A DNA stretch of 64,000 nt from Amphiura filiformis (lineage: Eukaryota; Echinodermata; Ophiuroidea; Amphilepidida; Amphiuridae), in contig NC_092635.1 of assembly GCF_039555335.1 (NCBI RefSeq), positions 50,922,052 through 50,986,051 on the forward strand, given 5' to 3'. The notes under the pieces are model-generated. The model saw only the letters and a program-made list of their open reading frames with translations. It ran no database searches and was not told the DNA's origin. Both the position numbers and the translations under genes were made by a program. This document shows positions 33,678-46,428 of this stretch, one piece after another (within the stretch, counting starts at the first letter, position 1; each line of letters opens with the position of its first letter).

Positions 33678-36637
33678 TTAACAGCCATTGTCAGTAAGAA
33701 TGGGACCGAAATGGGACTTTGTGATTCAAGTGCGTCATGGATTTTCTTTAAAAAAAATAATATGATACATCATCAGTCCAAGAAACTACCCCCAAAATTT
33801 TAGCTTCCTCGCTCATTTCGTTTGTCCGAAAAAAATTATTGAAATTTTGGCCCCATAAACATCGTTAAATGGTTTACCAATTAATAGCCACTAGAAAATT
33901 GTGTGCCAACGTTGGCCCAGTGAAAAGAAAACAGTTTTTGAATCCTTCTATGGGTATCATTACAATGATGCAAAAAAATTGTTGGGTTACCATTGGCGCA
34001 TCGTAATAATCAAGTTTAAAATATTAGTGAAAAGCGCCCTCGTGCTGTTTTCTGTGGCTTTAAACTCATTGCGCCATTAAGCACCCACGAAAAAAGCAAG
34101 TTGAAATGCATAAACTAGTTATTTAGAATCAAATGCAAATGCAAAATTGATGGGTGCTCGTTGGCGCAAGAAGAAAATGGAGGTCAAAGGTCAAATTTTC
34201 AAATTTTGAGCCATTTTCACGCCTCATTAATTTTATGCGCCAAGGTCGAAGAACAAAAAATTTGTGTTCAGTGGTAAACATACTGTAACTCTACTAAAAG
34301 AAGCAGTAAAAAGCTTGGGTCCTGTTGGTTTAGTATTTTTTATGATTTTCTAAATATCATCTTAAAGCAAGTAAACAGTAAATAATATACCATGCCGTAC
34401 TATGTGCGAACTTTAAGTATCCTCCACTAGATATGCCAACAAGTACCCATGGTGTTTTAACTTCAGTTAGTTTATTCAAGTGCTGTTGCTTGCATTTCTG
34501 TGGAAATAAGTGTGGGCTCATGTTGGCGCAAGGATATTTTAAGGGTCAAAGGTCAATTCAAAATCACAAAATGCTACTTTTATGTTAGTTTGTGCGACCA
34601 ATATGCAATCTTCGAGTGTCCATTTCTCGATGCGCCAACAAGTACCCATGGTGTTATAACTTCATTTAGTTTATCCAAGTGATTACTTGTGTATCTGTAG
34701 GAATATGTTTGGGCTCATGTTGGCGCAATGATATTTTGAGGGTCAAAGGTCAATACAAAAAACTCAAAATATGACAAAGTGCATTCTTTGAGTGTTGTTA
34801 ATTTCAATGCCAACAAGATCCCATAATTTTTTCACTACCTATGCCAACTCGATTTATTCAATTTCTTCATAAAAAGCCTTGAAGTTGGGATAATATTGGC
34901 ATTATATGAATATTTAAAGAGCCCAATATTAGTATTACAAGTATGAGACCAACTTCTGCATTTTTATTTAAAATGCAGAAGTTGTGCAAGCTTACATTGT
35001 ATTGTATAATACGTGAAGGACAATATTGCATTTTGACTGCAATGAATCAATATACTAAATACTTATAACATGTGCAGGCTTATAATATTTTGGAGAACAT
35101 TTTTGTAAACCATGATAACTTAAAATGTGTACCTTCCACTTGGTTTGTTGTGGATTGTCAAATGATCTGAAAATGCAGGGTAAGTTTTGATTTATACACA
35201 TTCTGCATTCAACAGTATTAAAGTGTTATTCTTAAATATCACTGTGCCATGAGCATCCATAAGACTTAACAAGCAAATATACACTCCATTTGAGGTAGAT
35301 ATTGGGATAATGTTTGCACATTTTCAGAGTTGCACAAACTCGCAAAAGAGTTGCACTTTGTGCTTTAGGATTGACCTTTGACCCTTATAATATCCTTGCG
35401 CCAACATGAACCCAAACAAATTTCTACATAAATGCAAGTAACAGCACTTAGATAAACTTATTGAAGTAAAAACATTATGGGTACTTTTTGGCACATCTAG
35501 TAGTGGACGCTTGAAGATTGCGTATTAGTTGCAGGAACTATCAAAAAGTAGCATTTTATGGTTTTGGATTAACCTTTGACCTTAAAAATATCCTTGGGCC
35601 AACATGAACCCATATTAATTTCTACATAAATGCAAGTAACAGCACTTAGATGAACTGATTGAAGTAAAAACATTATGGGTACTTTTTGGCACATCTAGTA
35701 GTGGATGCTTGAAGATTGCATATAGGTTGCATGAACTATATAAAATAGCACTTTATGGTTTTGGATTAACCTTTGACCCCTAATATATCCTTGCGCCAAC
35801 ATGTGCCCAAACTAATTTCTACATAAATGCAAATAACAACACTTAAATATGGTGGATGAAGTAAAAACACCATGGGTATCTGTTGGCACGTCCTGTTGTG
35901 GATGCTTGAAGATTGATGAAACCCCTATTTGGCCTATTATATGCTATTTACTAGGCTTTAGGATGATATTTAGAAAATCATTAAAAATAGTGAACCAACA
36001 GGACCCAAGCTTGTTTCTGTTTCTTTAATTAGAGTTATTATTTCTTTACCACTGAACACCACTTTTAATGTTCTTTGACCTTGGCGCACAAAATTAATGA
36101 GGCGTGAAAATGGCACAAAATTTGAACATTTGACCTTTGACCCCAATTTTCTTCTAGCGCCAGCGGCGCCCATCAATTTTTCGAGATTTGCAATTGCTTC
36201 TAGGTAATTAGTTTATCCATTTCAGCTTGCTTTTTATGGGTGCTTAATGGGCAACAAGTTTCAAGTCATAGAAATCAACACGAGGGCGCTTTTCACTAAT
36301 ATTTTAAACTAGTTTATTACGATGCGCCAATGGTGACCCAACCATTTTTTTGTGTAATTGTAATGACACCCATAGAAGGATTCAAAAACTGTTTTCTATT
36401 TACTGGGTCAACGTTGGCGCACAATTTTGTAGTCGCTGCTAATTGATAAACCATTTAACGATGTTTTGGGGGCCAAATTTTCATTATTTTTTTTCGGACA
36501 AACGAAATGAGCGAGGAAGCTAAAACTTTGGGTATAGTTTCTCGGACCAATGTTGCATCATCCTATTTTTTTTTTAAAGAAAATCCATGACGCACTTGAA
36601 TCACAAGAGTCTGAATCTTACCGACAGTGGCTGTTAA
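33678..36637. mobile_element. 2.96-kb TTAA-flanked long inverted repeat
   Basis: It is bracketed by TTAA at 33678-33681 and 36634-36637. The inverted ends start with CAGCCA and share GTAAGA. The arms, over 1 kb each, include AGCGAGGAAGCTAAA and its inverse, and internal units with GCGCCAACATGAGCCC. The loop is near 34.8-35.3 kb. It interrupts one unit of the tandem array exactly at GGTTAAGAGG. Confidence 0.88.
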
Positions 36638-37547
36638 GAGGTCATAGGTCAAAAAAGGTAACAATTTCAAATTGCTCCTATGGCACTCAAACTTGGTGGG
36701 TGGGTGGACCTTGGACTAACAAACAAACGTTTCCACTGTGATCTTTTCGTCAGACCTACGGTTAAGAGGTCATAGGGGAAGCCCAGGTTTGTGTTTGTTA
36801 GGTCATCCATGGTCAACGATTTTGAGACCTGCAAAAGCCAATAACTATAGACAGCCGAGAACCGCGAAATACGGGTAACCGCCTAGTACTTAATATAAGG
36901 CATGCACATTCTATGATATAATCCTTCTTATTTCAACAATTAGTAATTAACTTCAGTTCTGGAGAGGACAAATTTTTAACGCGGAACTGTGGTATCAAGA
37001 ACAAGTGGTCTACTGTATGTAAAATAAATGAATTCCTCAATCAGTGCCCTGTCCCATCAATTGGTAATATAACACAGATTATACAGGTAGGGTAAGGGTT
37101 TATATTTCCTCTTTAATGTTAACAAAAATGGAGGCATGAATTGGAGAGGACACTCATTTTTTATTTAACATAAAATGCCAATTTTGCAAGAATCTGAATT
37201 TTAACATTTTTGCACCAATTTTCACCATTCAACTTGCATGATGTTCCACACATATCATATTTTCATTGCAACAAGCACATTGCCATAGAATGTACCTAAT
37301 TTTTCAAAGAATTAATTCAGAATACATGGGCAAAATGAAATGGGACTCCAAAATTGGGTTAAAAATGTACCTTTTCGCAATTTTTTTATACAAAAAATAG
37401 ACAGAATTCTGTAAAAATGCTCATGTAGCTTGTAGTTTGTGGCATACTTAGAATTAAGTTAATAACACTGCATTATCACCCTAATTATATCAACCAGATA
37501 TGATAAAAGCCATTTTTGTGAACGTGTCATTTATAATGAAATAGCCC

Positions 37548-38187
37548 TAATTTACCTTTCTTGATTATTAATTTTTGGTGATGAATTAATTCAAAACAAT
37601 ATTAAATTATTGACAGCAACTGATGTTTTAAAAATGTATTTTGTGGCATTTATTTATTTATTTATTTCTTATTTAACCTGGGGTGACCAATCAATGCACT
37701 GGCACTGTTCTCCCATTTAGAATATTTTAATTGTCGTCTGCAATCGCTATCGCCGTGATAGGCCTTTAGAAGTATAAACTTATGCAAAAGCGACAAACGA
37801 TGCATCGCAAAATTCGGCAATTGCCCATCGCTTTCCAAAAGCGTTTAATCGCAATCACTCGGCGATCGAGTATAAATTCAGCTTGATATACACTCCAGAG
37901 TTCAGTGAATGCGAATGTTGTTTTCACTCCAGTGCTATTGTCAAGCCGGTTCGGCCCGGATGTCCGACCTACAGAATACCAGTCCAGTAATTAATTTCAT
38001 TTGCCATTGCCATTTTGGTCGGCGCAGTCCGCAGATATCGCGCCCTTAAAAGTGAACACAAAGCTCTGCGTATGTCGCTCATTAACAGGGCGCTCACGAC
38101 AATATGAGCAAGGGACTGCTGTTCTTTTCTGAAACCCAGTGTAGCTCAATCATGTCAATGCCTTGTTGATTGAACATGCACATGATG
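37548..38187. other. No gene recognised
   Basis: Holds a dispersed phrase (TTAACCTGGGGTGACCAATC, then CACTGGCACTGTTCTCCC) that recurs near 59072-59111, after a (TTTA)n run. Confidence 0.4.
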
Positions 38188-39210
38188 TAGTTCCAGTACC
38201 TGTAACTCGTATCTTTATTTAACATTATGACATTATCGGATACCGTAATGATTATCGGATACCAGTAAATGTAAGCTGAAGGATAGGACCGAAGACTAGT
38301 TCGCCACGTAAACTTGTATGGCTCAAAATTTGGACCGCTCGCCATTAAGTTTACTGCTTTCTGTGTTTTGAAATTTGTTGACGTTTTAATGATCCCCGAT
38401 TTCCGGTCGATTATTTTAGCTGTGTCACATCACGTGCATGATGCTAGTGGGTACCAGCCAAACTTCAGAAAAAAAAAAAAATCATGATCGCCGATAACGA
38501 TGTGATATGGGACTTACATAGGATTACACAGAGATATTTCTTGCCAAAATTGGACCATTTCTAGGTAGCTTGGCCCTACTTTGTCTGCGTTATATGAAAA
38601 AGGACAGTCTTAAAGTTAAAGGAGTATTTCGTGATCCTAGCATCCTCTTTTTATGACATTTTTCAGTACATATCCACGAAAAAAGCATATTCCCAAAATT
38701 TCAGTTGATTCCGATTTTATGTAACAACTTGCGTAGTTATGCATGATTATGTGTATTACACTGCTCCATACATGTAGACAATGCGTTGTAATTTCGTTCT
38801 GGTGCACCAGAACGAAATTCAAATTTCGCGATATCTTTACTAAACGAATTAATAAATCTGCAAGAAATATTTTGTACATAAACATTATGTAGCCAGAGGT
38901 TTCCAGTGATATAAAAATCTCAACTTTTTTTGAGAAAAGTGGGGGGGATGAGGCTGCGGATCACGAAATGCCCTTTTAAGTAAGTAAATGTGCAACGCTT
39001 TTGATGTTTAGATGTTTTGGGAGACTGGGAGGGATCATAACACAAAAATGACGGAACCTATTCTTGACTGTGTAATATTCCTTCACCACATTGCCGTACG
39101 GCAATAACCTTATATTGACATTTACTGGGCCCGTTATCGGTATCCGATAATGTCATAATGTTAAATAAAGATACAGAGTTACAGTTACTTGAACTACATA
39201 CCGTACACAT
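38188..39210. repeat. Diverged inverted repeat around a nested MITE
   Basis: AACATTATGACATTATCGGA near 38221 is inverted near 39140. The MITE at 38616-38979 lies between. Another piece of the same text (TTTACTGGCCCGAATTACAG) occurs near 39750. Confidence 0.6.
38616..38979. mobile_element. TTAA MITE with central palindrome, copy 2 (inverted)
   Basis: Inverse of 8838-9180, with TTAA at both ends and the same TTTCGTTCTGGTGCACCAGA centre. Confidence 0.88.
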
Positions 39211-40189
39211 GATACATTATAGGTATCACAGGGAAACCTCAGTTTAAAACACATTTGTTAGTCATTCAAAATGGCCTAAACCGGCAATACAAATTTACAT
39301 TGAAATTAAAAAGAAGCTTTTTAAGAAGGAAACCTTCATAAATATGTTGTCTATACTTCACTTGACCCAAATTTATTATTTCTTTTGGTGATGAGAGACT
39401 CGCACATGTATGGAATTTCAGAGAGATTTTGATAGCAGTTCCATTAAAAAAGGTGCTATCGTCATGAGACTAAGATCTAGAAACACCCCGTAATGCTGTT
39501 TTGGGGAATTTTGCTAGCAGAATCTTTTTGATGAAAGTCAATCTTTGACAAGATGTAACTTTGCTACGGAAAGTGCTATGACAAAAAGGTTTTCAGTGTT
39601 GGCTTTCTTTACTCCAGGGCTTTAATTTGATATATAAAATGATGCAGTTTGATGGCAAATTTGAATTCACCTGGGATACCTATACATTACATGTGATGCA
39701 TGATGTAGACCTGCCTGCATGTCTTCGGTCCTATCCTTCAACATACTGACATTTACTGGCCCGAATTACAGTTACTGGAACTAATGCATGATGATGATGC
39801 ATTGCTGTTGCCGTTTCGTTGCCCATTTCGTTGACATTATTTTATAACTCATTATGATTTACGAAATTAGCAAAAGATTTCAAATATCACTTAGCAAAAT
39901 ATGTGATCCTCACCTTGCTTTTATAACGAAATCACGCAATGTTAGATATGCAACGGAACGGATTGATGTTGGGTTTTTATAAACACTTCTCCCTTTGCCG
40001 ATCTGCAAAATAACACTGACCTTGGGAGCTCTTATATCATTGGCTCTGTCTGTGGGTAAACACTTTACACCACCACGTGGAGCATGTAATTAATATTCAT
40101 GAGGTGATACAAGAGATTGGTTTGAACAAATCGTGATTGATTGATTTTGGTCACTCCCTATCTGAAATGGCAGGGATGTGCCTCGGCCA

Positions 40190-40670
40190 TGTTAAAAGTA
40201 GGGGGCATTCAGGTCAAATGTACAATTACAAAAATATGGGGTCATTCAGTACACAACCTGAAAAAATGGGGTCATTCGGTATGAAACTTTGAAAAAAGGA
40301 TGGTCATTGGGGTAACAAAAAGTAAAATGGGAGTCATTGAGTACAGGATTGCCAAAAGAGTATCATTAAGTACACATAAATAAGTGCCAAACTGCGTAAA
40401 AACAACTTGGTCACCTTGGAAATGTGAAAATATCATTATTTCTGGAGGAGAACACAAATACCACCTAAATTTGGGAATTAAAAGGCCCGGTTAAAAATAG
40501 AAAAGGGGGTCATTGAGTACATGAATTTTTTTAAAGGGGGTCATTGGGTAATAGGTAGGACCATAACACAAAAAGGGGGTCATTGGGTACAAGCCGGTTT
40601 GAAAAAGGGGGTCTATCGAGGCACATGATGCATATCTCATGATATCTGTCATGGAAGTGCCCCCCGGCCC
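40190..40670. repeat. Decayed GGGGTCATTGGGTAC-type repeat
   Basis: Many variants of GGGGTCATTnnGTAC separated by 20-40 bp. It is related in style to 61899-62421. Confidence 0.6.
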
Positions 40671-42191
40671 TGGGCGTGTAGGCCTATTTATTTTATTATT
40701 ACTCGAGAATCCTTGGTATTACATTTAATTTTCCTCTTATTTTTTAGGCCATTATAGGCTACTTTTAATTTGTTATTCGCAGTGGCGGTGCCAGGAATTT
40801 TTTTGGGGGGGGGCAAAATCAACCAATTTTGCGCAAAATTGCTGCAAAAAGCGGAGGAAATTTTCGTAATTTTGGGTTTTACTGGGGGCAACAGGGAGCA
40901 AGATTTCTGACTGGGGGCATTGCAAAATTAGCAATTAGGCAAGCGGAATCCTATCCGCGTTGGCGGGGGTGAGGGTACTCAAATTACCTTTTGACAGGGT
41001 GTGCCACTGGAACTCTGACAGTTTTGCCAATAAAATGGGACCCATAGGGATTTTTTCTCAAATTGGGACCATGCGACCATGTTGATTATTTTACCTAGTG
41101 AACGGCTGTTATGACAGTGTTTGACAATATTTTTTTCTCAAATTAGGGATTTTTATTGCATCTTAAACTTACCCAGGCACACCAACATATATGCGAGTAG
41201 GCCTACCTCTGCCCACGAGTGCGTTTATAGCGTCAGACGGTGAGCTTAGCCTACCGGTAATATTTGCAACACATCGAAGAAGAGTGTTTAATATAATTGG
41301 CTATTCCGAATATGGTAATATCACTTGTTTTGGCAACTTCTTGGGCTGGGAATCCTTTGGGGGAATTTCACGAAGCGTTACAGCAATACGTTATGATACT
41401 ATTGGCTTGTTATACCCGTGACCACCACAGCCTCACGCTGTATGACGTCAGCTCATTAATATTTATATACATACCGTAAACTGCTAATCCCTGGAATATA
41501 ATACCACCATCATGTGTATGTGTGATTCACATCCATTCTGGGCAACACCAGGGGACGCTGATCACATTCATCATAGGCATTTTAAAGCTGATTTACATGA
41601 GTCATAAACAATGCATAATGAATGTAGGTAAGTCTTACACCCCCCTGCACACTTGAGTAGTAGAGCCCAGCCATAGGCTATAAATAAAGATGACGCTACA
41701 TGTTATTATAAATATAATAGTCTATTGTTGTCCTTGTATTGCAACAACATGACAACTTGAACTTTTGAAGTGGTGATCAATCATTTAATCATTATAAATA
41801 TTGGTGATGTCATACATATCTTTACAATAACAATTATTAATCATGACCCGACCCAATACAGCAGGGTATTTGTAAAATATTAAAGCTTAGATTCAACTTG
41901 AGTATCAGTCAACAAGTCACAACACAAGTTCAACTCAGCCTGTGGATACCATAATATTTTGTTGAAGAAGAGAATTGAATTGAACTGTACACACATGGTA
42001 CATGTACATGCAGCATTGCATTGTTCATCAATAACAGTCTACGTTTTTTACAAAGCAAAGGTTAGTGAAAAATTGATGAAATCCTCCGGAAAACGTCAAG
42101 CCACAAAAAACAGTTGCTCGAGAAGTCTAGCCACAAATTTACAGCAATGGAAGTTCAGAAGTAAACACAGCTGATCACGATGGGTGTTTGC
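40671..42191. other. No gene recognised; hAT-MITE fragment near 40780
   Basis: CAGTGGCGGTGCCAGGAATT near 40783 starts a one-ended fragment of the element found at 43806. The rest, including frames at 41191-41479, has no support as coding. Confidence 0.4.
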
Positions 42192-43474
42192 CCCAGGGGG
42201 GCCACTCATATATGAAAGTTGTAAGCATGCGTGTGAATGCACTTCAGAAAAGCACCCTTAACAAGGACAACCATTGTGTCTTCAAAATGACCCTTAAGAA
42301 GGATAATGGTTTGATAACCATACCCTTAAAGGTCCGTAACCCGATCGACAGCATCATCCCCGATTTTTTTCATTGTTGATGAGGTTTTGGTATCACATAA
42401 TAGATACTATTTTTCTCATTACTATCCTGAAATTTGACGCTCCAAGTCGATGTATTTCGGAGAAATCATGAATCACAGCGGTTTTTACAGGTATACCAGT
42501 TTGTAAACAATGGTACACTCTTTGGCACTCTGGGAGGGTATTATGTCCGAAATTTCAGTCACCGCAAGACGCTGCCTCGCTCATCGTTATGAAAACGGCA
42601 ACGATTAGCGTGGTGTGCTAAATAGCTCAATTGACTAGCGCGTTTGTTTTTACCCGAGAGGTACCGGTTCAAAACCCGGTCTCGGAAGGGTTTTTCCTCT
42701 CCATTTTACCCAAACTTTTTTTATATTCATTTGAAATGTACATATTGCAAGTGGAAATATATTTTGTTTCTTTTTTTTTTGAATCGTTACGAAAATAAAA
42801 ACATTTTCTGTTCAATACGGGCCGGGCATTGTACAGCATGTCAGCATTCGTCATTGCCTGCCCAGAATGCAATTCACGTATACCAAGGTATTGGATTGCA
42901 AATTTGGCTATTTATTCACATTTACGCTGAAAATGCTCTCGTTTTTTCACAAAGCAGCATAAAGGAGGCGATATTTGATATTATTATGTAATTTTAAAGA
43001 CAATCCATATCCAAAACCAATAGGGTTACCCCCCTTTAACAAGGACAAAGTTACAAGTGGATTAAATCCAACCCTTAGCAAGGATGCATGATCAATTTTG
43101 AAGAAAAAAGTAAAAGACATCAACTTTCAAGGTTTCTTATTTCCTTTATTATTATACTCTAATTGGATACTTCCTAACTGGATTTGGTAGGCTTAGGCCT
43201 ACTCAGTTATCATTATTCAACATAATTATCGCCTGCATTATTAGGGCAGTATATTTTATTATGACAATTGTAGGGGTAGGAATGTGATTAGATTTAACTA
43301 CCCTTAGCACGGACACATAGTGTCAAAAATGACACCCTTATTTGCTATAATCAATGATTTTGAGACCCTTAACACGGGCCCGCTTGGGCCCGTGTTGCAG
43401 TAGAAAAAACACCCATATTCCGCTTTTTGTTCACACGCATGCTTACAACTTTTTATATGAGTGGCCCCCCTGGG
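42192..43474. mobile_element. Palindromic element with CCCAGGGGGGCCACTCATAT ends
   Basis: Long inverted ends extend through GTTGTAAGCATGCGTGTG. The interior holds decayed AACAAGGACA units and a tRNA-like insertion near 42610-42690. Confidence 0.85.
42613..42690 (+). repeat. tRNA-derived SINE-like head
   Basis: TAGCTCAATTGACTAGCG (A-box-like) and GGTTCAAAACC (B-box-like) at tRNA spacing, inside the element at 42192-43474. Stem pairing is poor. Confidence 0.5.
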
Positions 43475-43787
43475 GTGTTTGCATCAAAAATATTGCCAAA
43501 AATAGTAAAATTGCACTTCAACAAAATTTTGGACAGTTCAAAATAGGCAATCTTTTACTCAAAAGATACTATGTTGACTCATAAATTTCAGCAAACACAA
43601 AATCAGAATTAACTGAAATTTTGGGAATAAACTGTTTGGATATTTACTGAAAATGGCATAAAAAGTGGATGTTAATTTTACTAGGATCACAAAAGAAAAT
43701 ACTTCTTCGAGTATCTCCTTCAAGGTTTGAGGACTGCCAGTCGTAATGGTTCAGGCTTGGTCATCTGCAGAGAGACAATCAGTGGAA

Positions 43788-44796
43788 CCCGGGGGTACTC
43801 AGTACCAGTGGCGGCGCCACGGGGGCATGGGCCCCCCCAGAAAAAACACAAAATTACGAAAATTTCTACTTTTTATGGTAATTTTGCGCGAAAGTTTGTT
43901 GATTTTGCCCTCTGAAATTCACTTTGCCCCCTAATGCCCCCGAAAAAAATTTCCTGGCGCCGCCACTGCTCAGTACAAATGACCATACGGGACGTGCCGC
44001 AAACATGGGTAGCATTTTCAGCCTTCTGGTATATCAATGACCCCTTTTCAAAGCCTATTTTGGTATATGAAAGGGTCCTTTTTCAAAATTTTCTCAATTT
44101 TTCGGAAAACAGCCCAATTTTTGCTTAATCTAGCCAAAATTTTCAAAATTTTCCCAAAATTTTGGGAAAATTTGTAAAAACTAAGACAATTTTGGTTAAT
44201 AAATTCGGCCGAAAATTTCGACTTTTGGTATATCAATGGGTCCAAATTTCTTGAAAAATTGGTATATTTATGGGTCCACTTCCAAAATCTCAGCGGCACG
44301 TCCCTACCAAAACCAAACTTGAGGCAAAATCAACAAACTTTTGCGCAAAAGTTTGTTGATTTTGCCCCCTGAAGTACACTTTGCCCCCCTAATGCCCCCC
44401 CCGAAAAAAATTTCCTGGCGCCGCCACTGCTCAGTACAAATGACCATACGGGACGTGCCGCAAACATGGGTAGCATTTTCAGCCTTCTGGTATATCAATG
44501 ACCCCCCTTTTCAAAGCCTATTTTGGTATATGAAAGGGTCCTTTTTTCAAAATTTTCTCACTTTTTTAGGAAAACAGCCCAATTTTTGCTTAATCTAGCC
44601 AAAATTTTCAAAATTTTTCCAAAATTTTGGGAAAATTTGTAAAAACTAAGACAATTTTGGTTAACAAATTCGGCCGAAAATTTCGACTTTTGGTATATCA
44701 ATGGGTCCAAATTTCTTGAAAAATTGGTATATTTATGGGTCCACTTCCAAAATCTCAGCGCACGTCCCTACCAAAACCAAACTTGAGTACCCCGGG
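43788..44796. mobile_element. Element with CCCGGGGTACTCA ends, internally duplicated
   Basis: Inverted ends CCCGGGGGTACTCA and TTGAGTACCCCGGG. The body is present twice in tandem with a 461-bp offset (CTCAGTACAAATGACCATAC at 43969 and 44430). Confidence 0.8.
43806..43968. mobile_element. hAT-type MITE with exact 8-bp target duplication
   Basis: A 163-bp element starting CAGTGGCGGCGCCA and ending GGCGCCGCCACTG, bracketed by CTCAGTAC at 43798-43805 and 43969-43976. A left-truncated copy is at about 44330-44429. Confidence 0.93.
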
Positions 44797-45052
44797 AGTT
44801 GAACATACACTGCAGGGTGTGCCAAAATATTTGCAATCAAAATATCAAACAATAGGCCTATGGGCTGATTTTGCCCATCATTAAATTTTGACACCAAAAT
44901 AAACCTTAGTTTATTAAAAGCAGTCATCATTTTTATTATTATTCAAAGGACAAACTTGTTATAATTTAAAGGACAACGTCTTATTAGCGAACTTGTGGAT
45001 AACATACCTCTACAATGTTTGTTTTAAATAAAATACATGTCATTAAAGCCTT

Positions 45053-45563
45053 AATGTACGATCTTTTTAAATTTTTAGATTTTTCTTTTTTTCTTCTAAA
45101 ATGATAATATGCAATCATTATGAAAGTTCCCAATACATTTGGACGCGAAAAACATTGGGAATTTGCAAAGAAACAACATGATAAACTTCACCTCTATCAC
45201 TGCTCGAAACATCTCGCACTATTTGGATTAGGATAGCGAAAGTGCGGCCTCAGAGTTAGTCTCCCTCTCAAAGCGGCCAGTTTAGTTACGCTCCCTCCAC
45301 ATGTGGAGGGAGCGTAACAAGCTAGTTTTGTACGAGACTACGGTTTATGATAAGTAGCTGACATAAAGTCATAATCTTAAAAATTATGACTTTATGTCGG
45401 ACAACAGAAAATCGCCCTGCGTTTTACTACAAATAGGACGAATTTGACAGTTTGCTCATAGATTTAAGTTAGAACATGTGTAAGTATTACAAATATGCCA
45501 AAAAATCGGTTTTGAAAAAAATAAAGGTAAATTCTGAAAAAAGATCATACATTATGACTTTAA
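45053..45563. mobile_element. piggyBac-like MITE (TTAA), copy 2
   Basis: Same TTAAAGCCTTAATGTACGAT end as copies 1 and 3, but longer. It holds an extra segment with a perfect 34-bp palindrome at 45285-45318. Confidence 0.85.
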
Positions 45564-46139
45564 ATGTGCAAATTGTATGAAAAACTAAATTTGGGACACT
45601 TTTGTGAACCTGTGTTATTGTATGTACATGTGTACATCAGGGTTTACAAAGACTCAAAGAGTGCTATTCACTCAGTTTTCCATCAGTTTTTGGCTTGTAA
45701 AAATGAGCATAAAGTTGGCTCCTTGCTTTGGTCTTCAAAAATCAATATTTCGCAGTAAAAAAAGAAGCATTTTTCTTCATACAATTTGCATGTTCATACA
45801 TGTTCACCCATGTACATTTATATGATGCAATACACCTTTTCGGTATTGGCCTTGCAGGACTGTGATATTGTCACTTTGTCACTGCGTACTTCAGACTGAA
45901 TACAATCTACACATTGGTTATTTGTCAGCTGTTACACTGAAATTGTATACATACAGGGCGCCACTAAAATGTATAAATTTTAAAATAATGAAGTTCAGTG
46001 AAATTGAATAATTCTGGATAAAGGTATGCAATTGATACTTTGTGTGTACACATACATGTATACATAAGTATGAAATACTATTTGCTATTTACAGGTAATA
46101 GCTACCGTACTAATAATTTATTTATTTATTATTCATTAG

Positions 46140-46380
46140 GCATTTCAACAAAAATATACAGCAAAATTAGACCAGCAAGCAAGGGCTGCCAGGGCCCAAC
46201 AAAAGTGGCAAATTAAGCACTCACAAAATAAACTAAAAGACGTTAGATATCTAGCGCACAATAATGATGGTCAGTAAAATATTGTATGTTTCAATTAATA
46301 ATTTTTTAAAATCATTTGTCCTATTTTTTAATTTTTTAATTACAGAAGTAACAGAAAAAGATCACGATGAAATCCTGTAA
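46140..46380 (+). CDS. Two candidate 3' exons of an unidentified coiled-coil-like protein
   Basis: An open segment 46140-46269 lies between a CATTAG acceptor and a GTCAGT donor. A second, 46346-46380, follows a TTTAATTACAG acceptor. Joined across a 76-nt intron (phase 1) they read AFQQKYTAKLDQQARAARAQ, then QKWQIKHSQNKLKDVRYLAH, then NNDEVTEKDHDEIL and a stop. The charged, Gln/Lys-rich, probably helical composition is unlike the AT-rich noise around it. The stop lies only 48 bp before the ATG of the Bcl-2-family gene, so these could be the end of an upstream gene, or leader exons of the Bcl-2 transcript carrying an upstream reading frame. I do not recognise the protein, and no earlier exon was found. 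Confidence 0.45.
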
Positions 46381-46428
46381 GTTTTGATGATGTCCAGTGT
46401 GAAAGACTAGTGTCAATCAAAGGTTTAC

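Larger units (their letters stand above)
31694..37547. mobile_element. Composite 5.85-kb element with GGGCTATTTCATTATAAATG ends
   Basis: The outer ends are a 24-bp inverted repeat starting GGGCTATTTCATTATAAATG, flanked by similar TAAT text. The arms share CTGGAGAGGACA phrases (32599, 36960, 37140). Inside lie a (CTGT)n tract, a tandem array and an inner fold-back. No transposase frame was seen. Confidence 0.65.

Noticed and set aside
41191..41479. Overlapping 76- and 60-residue frames
   Set aside because: No splice context, homologous motif or codon bias; the length is expected by chance.
42644..42991. 115-residue plus-strand open frame
   Set aside because: It lies inside a palindromic element next to a tRNA-like SINE head, has biased AT-rich text and has no recognisable motif.
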